Source: Viridibacterium sp035456105 (lineage in GTDB: Bacteria; Pseudomonadota; Gammaproteobacteria; Burkholderiales; Rhodocyclaceae). Taken from it: a stretch of DNA of 64,000 nucleotides. Positions 8,661 through 16,936 of this stretch are shown one piece after another. The position numbers and the translations under genes are program-made. Numbering within the stretch: the stretch's first letter is position 1; the number at the start of each line of letters is the position of its first letter. The stretch covers positions 1 to 64,000 of the forward strand of contig DATIDV010000006.1 in NCBI GenBank assembly GCA_035456105.1. Reading direction: 5' to 3'. The notes beneath the pieces were generated by a model. The model worked only from the letters and a program-made list of their open reading frames with translations. It was not told where the DNA came from and did no database searches.

Positions 8661-9775
8661 GGCGTCACGCCCAAGGTGGTCCAGTAGGTGCCATCCAGCG
8701 GCAGCGGCTGGAAGCGCTTGTAGAGCGTGGTCAGCGTGGCAGACGGGTCGAGCGTGGCAAAGCGATCAGGATGGAACCACTTGGCAAAGGCCTGCACGGC
8801 GACCACGTTGAGTGGCGAATCGTAGAAGTGATGCCATATGGCATGCGCATGGCCCGACTTGACGGCCTTGAGGCTGGCGATGCCCTGGCGCTTCATCGAG
8901 CTGGCCAGCGATTGCTGCGCGGCGCCGGCACTCACACCGGCGCCCATCAGGATGCGGCGCGAACCGGCCCCGGCAACACTATTGCCGATGGCGGTCGCGA
9001 CGTAGATGTCCGGCTGCTGGCTGAGCAGGTATTCGAGGTTGATCACGCCTACCTGACCGGGCACCAGTGCGCGCGCCATATTTTCGCCACCGGCAGCGTC
9101 GAGGAAGCGGCCCATCATGCCGTTCACCATGGTCTCGCAGCATTCCTCGCGCAGGCCAACGCGACTTTCGAGAAACACGCGCGGTTTTCTGGTGACGCCC
9201 TTCAAGCCATCAGTCACACGTGCCAGCTCCGTGCGATAGAAATCGGTGAAGGCCAGCGCCTCCTTCTCGCGCCCCAGCACCTGGCCAAGCAGCGTCATGC
9301 TGCGCTCGGTGTGGGCCAGCGGATCCTTGCGGAAGTCGATGAACACCACGGCAATGCCGGCTGCCTGCAGCTTGCTGATGACTTCCGTATTCGCCGGCGA
9401 TGGTCCGTGCCCTTCAAGACCGAAGATCGCCACCTGCGGCTTGAGCGAAATGGCCTTCTCCACGCTGAAGCTGTCGCTGGACGTCTGGCCTACCAGCGGC
9501 AGTTTTTCGAGCGCCGGGAATTGCTTGCGGTATTGCGCGTAACCATCCGGATCGAGCACGACGAATTCACCCATGGTGCCGACCAGGCGTTTGGTCAGGT
9601 CCGCGCCTTCGAGCAGGCCGAGCGCGACGAGGAAGCGCCCTTCACCAAGCAGGATGCGTTCGACCTTGTCGGGCACCTGCACGTTGCGATCGGCGAGGTC
9701 CGTCACGCTGCGTGCCGAGGCAGCGAAGGACAGGAGACAGAGAATGACGGCGAGGAATCTGTGTGACATGTGCAT
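8657..9775 (-). CDS. Periplasmic siderophore-binding protein of ABC transporter (FecB/FepB-like)
   Basis: A 372-residue protein with an N-terminal signal peptide (hydrophobic FLAVILCLLSFAASA). The class III binding-protein fold is suggested by DLADRNVQVPDKVERILL, a LKPQVAIFG strand, FIDFRKDP and the helical backbone, with ANVEVISKL-like and QQPDIYVATA segments. It should deliver the ferric siderophore to the FecCD permease. Two in-frame ATG codons exist (9775 and 9769); either gives a usable signal. It lies 19 bases after the hydrolase gene and overlaps the permease by 4 bases. At 372 residues it is somewhat longer than typical FepB. Confidence 0.9.
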   Translation of the reverse strand: MHMSHRFLAVILCLLSFAASARSVTDLADRNVQVPDKVERILLGEGRFLVALGLLEGADLTKRLVGTMGEFVVLDPDGYAQYRKQFPALEKLPLVGQTSSDSFSVEKAISLKPQVAIFGLEGHGPSPANTEVISKLQAAGIAVVFIDFRKDPLAHTERSMTLLGQVLGREKEALAFTDFYRTELARVTDGLKGVTRKPRVFLESRVGLREECCETMVNGMMGRFLDAAGGENMARALVPGQVGVINLEYLLSQQPDIYVATAIGNSVAGAGSRRILMGAGVSAGAAQQSLASSMKRQGIASLKAVKSGHAHAIWHHFYDSPLNVVAVQAFAKWFHPDRFATLDPSATLTTLYKRFQPLPLDGTYWTTLGVTP

Positions 9776-9794
9776 GGCTTCGTGAAGTGTGGGG

Positions 9795-10712
9795 TCACGG
9801 CTCGAGCGCGAAGCGCAAGCCGCGATTGATGGCCTGGGGCAGGCTGGAGAGATGGTTCTCTCCCATGATTTCGAGGGTATCGACGCGCAGACCGGGCAGA
9901 GGTTTCAGGCGGCTCGCCACGGCGCGCACATTGTCGACCATCGCGCGGCGCGTCAGCGTGGCCATGCCGCCGGGCATGTTGTCGGAGAAGCGACTCGGTT
10001 GCTGTTCGAACTCGCCGACTGTCAGCAACAGCGAACGACCACTGCGTGCTGCATCGGGCAGCTTGCGGAAGGCCGTCTCCTGTTCAGCCATGACGGTCTC
10101 GTTCCACCACCATGACGGGCTGGCGGCAATGTAGTGCGTGAAAGCCTGCGGTCGCCTGAACAGCGCATGCAGCACGAACAGGCCACCCAGCGAATGGCCG
10201 AACAGCACCTGGCGCGAGGCATCGGTCGCGTAGCGCTGCGCGATCAGCGGGCGCAACTCGTGATCGATGAAATCAAGGAAGCGGTCGGCGCCGCCACCAG
10301 CCGTGCGCATCGCAGCGCTCATCTCCGGTGCCGAATTTGACACAGATGCGGCAAGCGGCGTCGGCGTGTAGTCGACGGCGCGCCGCAGGATGGCGTCGTC
10401 CTTTTCCGGATAGGTGATGCCGACGATCAGCGCCGGCAACACGCCGGTGGCCTGCGGCCGGCGCGACTGGATGCGCATGGTCTCGACCACGCTGTTGAAG
10501 ACGAGATCGGCATCAAGTACATACACGACCGGATAGCCGCCCACGGGAGGCGGTGTCTCGGGTTGCGCGACGAGGATGCGGAAGTCATCGCCAGTACGCA
10601 CGGAGTGCAGCTCGAGCTGTTCGGCACGTGGCAAGACGACGGGCACCACCGACGTAGCAAACGTCGCGGCACCCATGCTCATCAATGACATAAGAATCAA
10701 GAGTGTTTTCAT
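9795..10712 (-). CDS. Periplasmic siderophore esterase-like alpha/beta hydrolase (IroE/Fes-type)
   Basis: The start at 10712 gives a signal peptide (MKTLLILMSLMSMGAATFA) and 305 residues; ATG 10739 is also possible. The esterase-D-like fold carries the nucleophile elbow GHSLGG, a strand VLPALIVGITYP, and a late histidine in GENHLSS. SWWWNE after the elbow is typical of IroE/BesA-type ferric siderophore hydrolases, which open trilactone or ester backbones (family knowledge). It lies within the uptake operon between receptor and binding protein, so it probably acts on the incoming siderophore in the periplasm. If the native product is amide-linked, it may instead serve exogenous ester siderophores. 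Confidence 0.85.
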   Translation of the reverse strand: MKTLLILMSLMSMGAATFATSVVPVVLPRAEQLELHSVRTGDDFRILVAQPETPPPVGGYPVVYVLDADLVFNSVVETMRIQSRRPQATGVLPALIVGITYPEKDDAILRRAVDYTPTPLAASVSNSAPEMSAAMRTAGGGADRFLDFIDHELRPLIAQRYATDASRQVLFGHSLGGLFVLHALFRRPQAFTHYIAASPSWWWNETVMAEQETAFRKLPDAARSGRSLLLTVGEFEQQPSRFSDNMPGGMATLTRRAMVDNVRAVASRLKPLPGLRVDTLEIMGENHLSSLPQAINRGLRFALEP

Positions 10713-10812
10713 TCTGGCTTGCCGCGGTGCATGAGGCATCGCGGCTGGCGTTGTTGCATGACTACGAACGGCGGACCTCGCTCATAGGCTGTTCATGACC
10801 TCCGGACATCAT

Positions 10813-10882
10813 CGTCATCCCGGCGAAGGCCGGGATCCAGTACCGACGTCCGATCTGGATCCCGGCCTTCGCCGGGCTGACG
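10813..10882. repeat. Paired CGTCATCCCGG palindromic repeat
   Basis: Two hairpins in mirror orientation (CGTCATCCCGGCGAAGGCC... and ...GGCCTTCGCCGGGCTGACG) with the linker GGGATCCAGTACC between them. It sits in the 237-bp gap between receptor and hydrolase genes of one operon, so it would be transcribed and may act as an mRNA-stabilising or partial termination element. The rest of the gap contains nothing else I can support. Confidence 0.82.
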
Positions 10883-10949
10883 CGCTTCTTTTTGCGGATT
10901 GCCAGATAAAGCCGGTCTCGCGGCTCGGACTCCAACAATCGCAAACCTC

Positions 10950-13076
10950 TCAGAACTTGAAGGCCGTTTTCAGCCACAGGCTGCGTGGCTCGCCATAGAA
11001 GTTGAACACCGTCGTGCCACCCACACGCTGGTAATACTTCTTGTCGAGCAGGTTGTTGATCGTCAGCGACAGATCGACCTTCGGCGAGAACTTGTAGCCG
11101 AGCAGTGCGTCGACGACGGAGTAGGCTTCCTGTTCGATACGCACGGCGCCGGAGAGCGTGTAGAAGCTGCTCATGCCGCGCACGCCACCACCTACATAGG
11201 CGCCTTGCAGCGGCCCGTTGAGGAAGTCGTAGCGCGTCCACACGTTCACGCTGTTGCGCGGTGTATACGTCGAATACGCTGTTCCGGCCTGGCCCACGCT
11301 ACCGGAAAGGTATTCCGTTTGCGTATAGGCGTAACCGATGCTGGCTTCCCAGCCCGGCAGCAGACGGCCGGAGATTTCCGCTTCAGCACCCTTCACTTCG
11401 GCTTCGCCATTGGCGACGAAGTAGGCCGTGCTCGGCACGGCAATCGCGCGGTTCTTGTCACGCAGACGATAGACCGACACCTGCGAGTTGAGCAGACCGC
11501 CGAAGTGTTCGCCCTTCACGCCGGCCTCGATATTGTTGCCTTCGCGCGGGTCGATGGTCTGGCCGCTTTGCGTGAGATTGGTCTGCGGCTGGAAGATCGT
11601 TGTGTAACTCGTGTACGCCGACCAGTTGTCCGTCAGGTCGTACACGATGCCGCCGTAAGGCGTGACCTGGTTGTTGATGGCAACCTTGGTGCTGGTGTTG
11701 TTGACCAGGTTGGTCGTCGTGCTTTCATACCATGACACGCGCGTACCGGCGATCAGGCTCAGCGCTTGCCAGGGCTTGATACGCAGATTGGTGTACACGC
11801 CGTACTGGTGCGGATCGACGTTGGTGCGGCTGGTCAGCGCGATGCCCGGCTCGGGCCAGTTGTAGGTCGGGCTGTAGACATTCGTCGTGCCTGCAGGGTT
11901 GGCCGCGCCCGACAGGGTCGTCTGGTCGTACTTGCGATAGTCGATACCGGCAATGACGTTCTGCTTGAGGCCCCACAGCGTGAACGGCAGGTTGAGGTGC
12001 GCGTCAGTCGCCAGCGATCTTTCCTCGTACTCGCGCGCAATGGCGGTACGCGTCACATTGCCCGTCGCGGTGCTTGCACTACCGGCATAGGCATATTTGA
12101 AATCCACCGAGCGATCGACGTAGCGCGCCGAGGCCTTGAGTTCGCCGCCACCGTCCAGGCGGTGCACCAGTTCGGCAAAGCCCTCGGTGGAGTCGTTGCT
12201 GAAGCGGTTCCAGTCCGCACCGATGAAGGTCGAACGATCGACATCCAGCAACTCGCCATTGGCCTTGGTCGGCAGGCCATTGAACGGGGTGACGTTGCTG
12301 TTGGCTGCGGTCGCGGAGATCGACAGCGTCGTGCGCGGTGTCAGGTCGAATTCCAGCGTGCCGTAGGCGACGCCGTTCTCGTTCTGATTGACGTCTACCC
12401 AGGACTCCTTGTTCTGATACGCGGCGACGACGCGGCCACGCACGCTGCCATCCGCATTCAGCGAACCGGTCGCGTCGGCTTCGACGCGTTTCGTGTCCCA
12501 CGACGCGAGCGACAGCGAGCCGTTGAAGCCGAAGTCCTTCAGCGCACGCTTGCGCGCCAGGTTCACGGTGCCGCCGGGTTCGCCCGTGCCGTTGTAGAGA
12601 CCTGCCGGGCCGCGCAGCACTTCGACGTGATCGAAGATCGACAGGTCCGGCTGCGAACCGTAGATGCTGGACAGCGGCGCAGGCAAGCCGTCGATGAGGT
12701 AGGAATCCAGTTCGAAGCCGCGCACCACGATGGATGAGCGCCCCTGGTCATTGGCCAGCACCACCATGCCCGTCGTGCGGCGTGCAAGATCTTCGAGACG
12801 GACCATGTTCTGGTCGTCCATGCGCTCGCGCGTCACCACCGACACCGACTGCGGGATTTCCTTCAGCGGCACATCGCCCTTGCCGCCGACATTGGCCGTC
12901 GCCGCGCCATAGCCCGACGCCTGCTTGTCACGATCGGCCTTGACCACGACCGGCGCGACCGCCGACTCCGGTGCGGCGTCTGCAGCGAAGACGCCGAAGC
13001 TGGTGCCGCCGCTCACGGCGGCAAGAATGGCGAGCGCAATGGCGCTGCGCGCGGGCTGGTGATGCTTGCTGGACAT
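10950..13076 (-). CDS. TonB-dependent catechol siderophore receptor (FhuE/PupB-like)
   Basis: The start at 13076 is chosen because GGGGAG precedes it at good spacing and the product has a signal peptide ending near FGVFAADAAPES. The 708-residue protein has a plug domain (KEIPQSVSVVTRERMDDQNM, VLRGPAGLYNGTGEPGG) and a 22-strand-type barrel that ends LWLKTAFKF with terminal phenylalanine. It imports a ferric siderophore across the outer membrane using TonB. It is the first gene of the uptake operon, and a strong Fur box lies 60-78 bases upstream, so iron repression is expected. A second, incomplete receptor gene lies at the start of the window. Confidence 0.94.
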   Translation of the reverse strand: MSSKHHQPARSAIALAILAAVSGGTSFGVFAADAAPESAVAPVVVKADRDKQASGYGAATANVGGKGDVPLKEIPQSVSVVTRERMDDQNMVRLEDLARRTTGMVVLANDQGRSSIVVRGFELDSYLIDGLPAPLSSIYGSQPDLSIFDHVEVLRGPAGLYNGTGEPGGTVNLARKRALKDFGFNGSLSLASWDTKRVEADATGSLNADGSVRGRVVAAYQNKESWVDVNQNENGVAYGTLEFDLTPRTTLSISATAANSNVTPFNGLPTKANGELLDVDRSTFIGADWNRFSNDSTEGFAELVHRLDGGGELKASARYVDRSVDFKYAYAGSASTATGNVTRTAIAREYEERSLATDAHLNLPFTLWGLKQNVIAGIDYRKYDQTTLSGAANPAGTTNVYSPTYNWPEPGIALTSRTNVDPHQYGVYTNLRIKPWQALSLIAGTRVSWYESTTTNLVNNTSTKVAINNQVTPYGGIVYDLTDNWSAYTSYTTIFQPQTNLTQSGQTIDPREGNNIEAGVKGEHFGGLLNSQVSVYRLRDKNRAIAVPSTAYFVANGEAEVKGAEAEISGRLLPGWEASIGYAYTQTEYLSGSVGQAGTAYSTYTPRNSVNVWTRYDFLNGPLQGAYVGGGVRGMSSFYTLSGAVRIEQEAYSVVDALLGYKFSPKVDLSLTINNLLDKKYYQRVGGTTVFNFYGEPRSLWLKTAFKF

Positions 13077-13092
13077 GCTGAAGAACTCCCCT

Positions 13093-13116
13093 GCCCGCAT
13101 CTCCTGCGGGCTTTTT
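13093..13116 (+). terminator. GC-rich hairpin with T-tract in the receptor leader
   Basis: GCCCGCA (13093-13099) pairs perfectly with TGCGGGC (13105-13111) and is followed by five T on the plus strand. Read on the plus strand it is an intrinsic terminator that would stop antisense transcripts before the AraC gene. Read on the minus strand it places AGGAGA in the loop of a hairpin just upstream of the receptor's own ribosome binding site. Confidence 0.5.
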
Positions 13117-13135
13117 AGTGGTTTGGCAAATATTA

Positions 13136-13154
13136 AATGCGAATGATTTGCATT
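13136..13154. promoter_or_regulatory. Fur box between receptor and AraC-type regulator
   Basis: AATGCGAATGATTTGCATT is a 19-bp near-perfect palindrome (8 of 9 arm pairs) close to Proteobacterial Fur sites. It lies between the divergent receptor operon and the regulator gene, next to a TAATAT that may be the receptor -10. Fur with iron bound would block both genes. Confidence 0.82.
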
Positions 13155-13235
13155 AACGTGATTTGTCGCTATTATCGCCAGACGCAGCGCAAGCAGCCTT
13201 TGCGCAACACAGGAAAGTCTTTGCAGGAGAAAGCT

Positions 13236-14231
13236 TTGCGACTTCTTCCAGAATCCACGCTCGATAGCGCCGCCCACGCCAACAGCGTCAATCGCGAACA
13301 ACTCATTGCAGCGGTTGCGCCGCATCGCTCGCACTTCCGCGTGCAGCGCCCCGATGTCGCCAGCAACGTCGCGGTGCTGTCGGGACATTTCCGCATCGAC
13401 CTCCTGCGTGAAGGCCTGCGAACAAAGTGCGTCGACGTGGTCGATCTGTATGACATGCGCACCGAGGCCGCGCTGGAAGAAGGTCTCAGCCTGGTCGTGC
13501 TGGTTGCCGGTCGCGCTCAGGCCTGCTTTGGCAACAAGCCGGTCGTGCTGGGCGGCACGGGCCAGCCGGATGGCGCGCTAATCGCGCTGGCCGAGCCCGA
13601 ACAATTCGTGCGCCACTCGCGTCGCGGCAATCACGAACGCAAGGTCGTCGTGACGATGAGCCCCGCCTGGCTGGATGCCAGCGGTCTGGATGCCGATGGC
13701 CTGGCAACATTCCGCCGTCGCCACCTCAACGTGCATCACTGGCGACCAAGCACGCGCGCCACCACCATCGCGCAGCAGATGATCCATCCCCCGGTTTTCT
13801 CGCCCGCCCTGCAGCATCTCTACATCGAGAGCCGCGCACTGGAACTCGTCACCGAAAGCTTCGCCGACCTCTTTACTCCGCCCGCAGATGACAACGGCAA
13901 ACTCGCGCCACGCGTGCGTGCCCGCATCGCTGCATTGTGCGAATGGCTGGATTCCGGCGCGGCGGACCGCCTCGACCTCGCCACCATCGCGCGCCACGCA
14001 GGCCTCAACGCCAGCTCCCTGCAACAGCAATTCCACGCCATCCAGGGGATGAGCATCTTTGCCTATCAGCGCAGCAGACGCCTCGACGCGGCACGCGCTG
14101 CCCTGACGCACGACGGCGTGAGTGTTACGCGAGCTGCAGAGCTGGCCGGCTACAGTAGCGCCGCCAACTTCGCCACAGCATTTCGGCGGCGCTTCGGTGT
14201 CAGCCCCAGCGCCGCTGCACGCACGAAATGA
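13236..14231 (+). CDS. AraC/XylS family transcriptional regulator (PchR-like)
   Basis: The start is most likely TTG at 13236, preceded 5 bases upstream by AGGAGA; the longer frame starting at 13137 would run through the Fur box. The 331-residue protein has a PchR-type N-terminal ligand domain (GLSLVVLVAGRAQACFG, HSRRGNHERKVVVTMSPAWL) and a C-terminal double helix-turn-helix: LATIARHAGLNASSLQQQF and VTRAAELAGYSSAANFATAFRRRFGVSP. PchR-type regulators bind a ferric siderophore and activate receptor and synthesis genes. Divergent placement from the receptor, with a shared Fur box, fits that role. Confidence 0.88.
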   Translation: MRLLPESTLDSAAHANSVNREQLIAAVAPHRSHFRVQRPDVASNVAVLSGHFRIDLLREGLRTKCVDVVDLYDMRTEAALEEGLSLVVLVAGRAQACFGNKPVVLGGTGQPDGALIALAEPEQFVRHSRRGNHERKVVVTMSPAWLDASGLDADGLATFRRRHLNVHHWRPSTRATTIAQQMIHPPVFSPALQHLYIESRALELVTESFADLFTPPADDNGKLAPRVRARIAALCEWLDSGAADRLDLATIARHAGLNASSLQQQFHAIQGMSIFAYQRSRRLDAARAALTHDGVSVTRAAELAGYSSAANFATAFRRRFGVSPSAAARTK

Positions 14232-14329
14232 ACTAAGACGTCAGCCACACCAGCGCCGCTGCTCTCCAAAAACATGCCTTCCGTTACGGCTCTTTCTTCA
14301 TGCACTTTCTCCCCATTAATTCTTTTGTC

Positions 14330-15301
14330 ATGTGCACTAGGCTCTTCCTCAGCGCACTTTTCTGCGGCCTCGCCATGCTGAGCGCAGCCATCGCTCAAGC
14401 CGCCACGCCGGACTTCAGTACGCAGGCAGCGCTGCCCGCCGACTGGCAGCCCGCGCCACTCTCACGCAGCCTGAGCTTCGACATCGATTCGAAATACACC
14501 GGCCAGCGCTATCGCATCATGATCGGCCTGTCGCACAAGGCAGCGCCGGCCACCGGCTACCCCACACTGTGGATGCTCGACGGCCTCGCCAGCTTCCCCA
14601 TCACCGAGTTCGTGCGGCCGCGCCCGGCGTCTCCCACCGACAGCGCCCAGTACCTCGAAAAGCTCGGTGACGAACCCGCCGGTCTCGTCGTCGCCATCGG
14701 CTACACCAACGGCCAGATCATCGACGTCAACGGCCGCGCCCTCGACTACACGCCCGAGCTGCCCCCCGGCACTAAGACCGGCGACGGCCTCTCGCCACGC
14801 TTCGGTGGCGCAGCCAACTTCCTCAAGTTCCTCACCCTCGAACTGCGACCCCTCATCGCCAGGCACTTCGCCATCGACCCGCAACGCAACACCCTGTTCG
14901 GTTTCTCCTACGGCGGGCTATTCGCCATGCATACGCTGAGCACGGAGCCGCAACACTTCCAGCGCTACTGGGCGGCCAGTCCATCACTCTGGTTTGGCGA
15001 GAGTTACACGCTCACGCAATTGCCGAAGCGCCTTGCCACGCTACGCCTGGCACAAGCGACCAAGGTCATGATCACTGTCGGCATGGACGAGCAGTACCCC
15101 GAGAAATTCGCCGACGCCGCCACGCAGAAACGCCTGCAGGCGCGCGCCATGGTCGACAACGTGCGCGCCTTCGGCAGCCAGCTGAACGACGCCAAGGTGC
15201 CGAACCTGTCGCTGACCTTCCAGGCCGTACCCGGCCACGATCACCACGACATGCTGATGCACGGCGCGAGACGTGTCGTCGACTTCGCGTTCGCGCCATA
15301 A
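14330..15301 (+). CDS. Second periplasmic esterase-like alpha/beta hydrolase
   Basis: The start at 14330 gives a signal peptide (MCTRLFLSALFCGLAMLSAA) and 323 residues; ATG 14300 is an alternative. It shares the esterase-D layout of the hydrolase in the uptake operon: GYPTLWMLDGLASF, a LVVAIGYTNG strand, nucleophile elbow GFSYGG, AASPSLWFGE, and a late GHDHHDM carrying the histidine. It is a paralogue rather than a copy. It lies 98 bases after the regulator gene and upstream of the condensation-enzyme gene. It may cleave ester bonds of ferric siderophores. Two such enzymes in one locus is notable. Confidence 0.82.
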   Translation: MCTRLFLSALFCGLAMLSAAIAQAATPDFSTQAALPADWQPAPLSRSLSFDIDSKYTGQRYRIMIGLSHKAAPATGYPTLWMLDGLASFPITEFVRPRPASPTDSAQYLEKLGDEPAGLVVAIGYTNGQIIDVNGRALDYTPELPPGTKTGDGLSPRFGGAANFLKFLTLELRPLIARHFAIDPQRNTLFGFSYGGLFAMHTLSTEPQHFQRYWAASPSLWFGESYTLTQLPKRLATLRLAQATKVMITVGMDEQYPEKFADAATQKRLQARAMVDNVRAFGSQLNDAKVPNLSLTFQAVPGHDHHDMLMHGARRVVDFAFAP

Positions 15302-15302
15302 C

Positions 15303-15345
15303 AGCTCCCCTCTCCTGCTTGTGGGAGAGGGGCAGGGGGAGAGGG
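15303..15345. repeat. CCCCTCTCCC-type palindromic repeat, single arm
   Basis: A hairpin (CCCCTCTCCTGC / GTGGGAGAGGGG) followed by the invariant tail CAGGGGGAGAGGGC, directly after the hydrolase stop codon. The same unit occurs at 20991, 21134, 23500 and 25277. It may serve as the 3' end of the hydrolase mRNA. Confidence 0.8.
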
Positions 15346-15417
15346 CACGCCCAAGCAGCGCGGCTGACACATCGGCGCGCAAACCCACTCCTTCATCTCA
15401 AGCACGAAAGGTTTGAA

Positions 15418-16752
15418 ATGAGCACCCTTCCCACCCGCCTCCCTACCACCACCGCACAATATGGCATCTGGGTAGCTCAGAAAATGGCGCCCGAGAGCCC
15501 CACCATGCTCACCGCCGAGACCATCTCGCTGCGCGGCCCGCTCAACGTCAAGGCCCTCTCCGACACCGTCGTCGAAGTGCTCGACAACGCCGACACCCTG
15601 CATCGCCGCTTCGTGGAAGACGACACCGGCCTGTGGCAGATCCCACTCACACCCGCCACACCGCCTCTCGCCGTGCACGACTTCCGCAAGGAAGCCGACC
15701 CCGCAGCCGCTGCACAGCAATGGATTGCCGATTCCCTCGCCACGCTGTGCAAGCCGACCGAAGACCTGCTCTACCGCAGCGCCCTCCTGCAACTCGCCGA
15801 CGACCACCACCTCTGGTACCTGCAGGTGCACCACATCGCGCTCGACGGCTACGGTTACGGCCTCGTCTGCCAGCTCATCGCCGAGCGCTACAGCGCGCGC
15901 ATCAAGGGCGAAGCCCTGCCCCCGCTACCAGACTGGCAACTCGAGAAAGTCACCCAGGCCGAGCAGACCTACAAGGCCAACGGCGGCTTCGACAAGGACA
16001 AGGCCTTCTGGCTCGGCAACCAGCAGGACGCGCCCGCGCCTGCCACCATCGCGCCACCCGGCGCCTTCTCGGACGAACTGCATCGCTGCGACACGCGCAT
16101 CAGCAACGCCGAGATCGACACCCTGCGCGCCGCTGCAAAAAACTGCGGCCAGGACTGGGGCAGCTGGATGCTCGCTGCCATCGGATTGTGGCTTGCCAAA
16201 CAATCCGGTCAGAGCGAACTCACATTCGGTCTGCCCGTCATGAACCGCCTCGGCACTCCCGCCCTCGGCGTGCCCTGCATGGCCATGAACATCGTCCCCA
16301 TGAGCATCCGCATAGGTTCGGAAGACGACATGCAGAGCCTCAGCCGCCAGCTCGCCACCAACATGCGCGCCATCCGCCCGCACACCTACTACCGCTACGG
16401 CTGGATCCGCATGGACCTTGGCTACATGGCCATCGGCCGCCACTGCTTCAACCAGGCCGTGAACCTCCTGCCCTTCGACCGCAGTGCCCAGTTCGCCGGC
16501 CTCCAGTCGCGCATAGAACCCATCAGCGCCGGCCCCGTGAAAGACCTCAACATCAGCGTCTTCGTGCTCAATTCGGAATGGCAACTGCGAAGCGAAGCCA
16601 ACCCGAATGCATACAGCGCAGCGCGCATCGAAGAACTGCACCAGGATCTGCTGCAATGGCTCAGGACGCTCGCGACAGTCGGCGCCAACGACAGCCTCGC
16701 AGCCCTGCTGCCGGGCCTGACGCTGAGAACGCCGCAGGAAGCCCCCGTGTAG
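15418..16752 (+). CDS. Free-standing NRPS condensation domain (VibH-like amide synthase)
   Basis: The start at 15418 is preceded by AAAGG; 444 residues. The whole protein is one condensation domain with the intact active-site motif HHIALDG (HHxxxDG) near residues 139-145, an early SAAQ-like motif (TTTAQYGIWVAQ), GLPVMNRLG and INLLPFD-like (VNLLPFD) elements. No adenylation, carrier or thioesterase part follows. Such proteins (VibH) join aryl groups carried on an ArCP to a free amine such as a polyamine (family knowledge). It resembles the C domain of the NRPS in this window, so the two share ancestry. It probably transfers DHB from EntB to a soluble or carrier-bound amine. The stop codon TAG lies inside a GTAG repeat. 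Confidence 0.9.
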   Translation: MSTLPTRLPTTTAQYGIWVAQKMAPESPTMLTAETISLRGPLNVKALSDTVVEVLDNADTLHRRFVEDDTGLWQIPLTPATPPLAVHDFRKEADPAAAAQQWIADSLATLCKPTEDLLYRSALLQLADDHHLWYLQVHHIALDGYGYGLVCQLIAERYSARIKGEALPPLPDWQLEKVTQAEQTYKANGGFDKDKAFWLGNQQDAPAPATIAPPGAFSDELHRCDTRISNAEIDTLRAAAKNCGQDWGSWMLAAIGLWLAKQSGQSELTFGLPVMNRLGTPALGVPCMAMNIVPMSIRIGSEDDMQSLSRQLATNMRAIRPHTYYRYGWIRMDLGYMAIGRHCFNQAVNLLPFDRSAQFAGLQSRIEPISAGPVKDLNISVFVLNSEWQLRSEANPNAYSAARIEELHQDLLQWLRTLATVGANDSLAALLPGLTLRTPQEAPV

Positions 16753-16771
16753 GAGCGGGTCATGCCCGCGA
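16749..16771. repeat. GTAGGAGCGGG-type REP hairpin
   Basis: GTAGGAGCGGGTCATGCCCG forms a small hairpin (GCGGG/CCCGC). Its GTAG head supplies the TAG stop of the VibH-like gene. A reversed copy lies at 19993-20007. The remainder of the gap to 16936 has no gene I can support. Confidence 0.65.
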
Positions 16772-16936
16772 CACCCGCGCACTACGAAGATCGGTGCTAC
16801 GAGCATCGCCTGCTCGTACAAAGAAGACATGTGGCCCGGATGGGTGGCCGCGGAGCCTGCCCTCGACCTGTTCGGAACCCGGAATTCAGAGGAGGTTACC
16901 CAATCCGGTACCAGGGCGGCATATCAAGGGAACATC

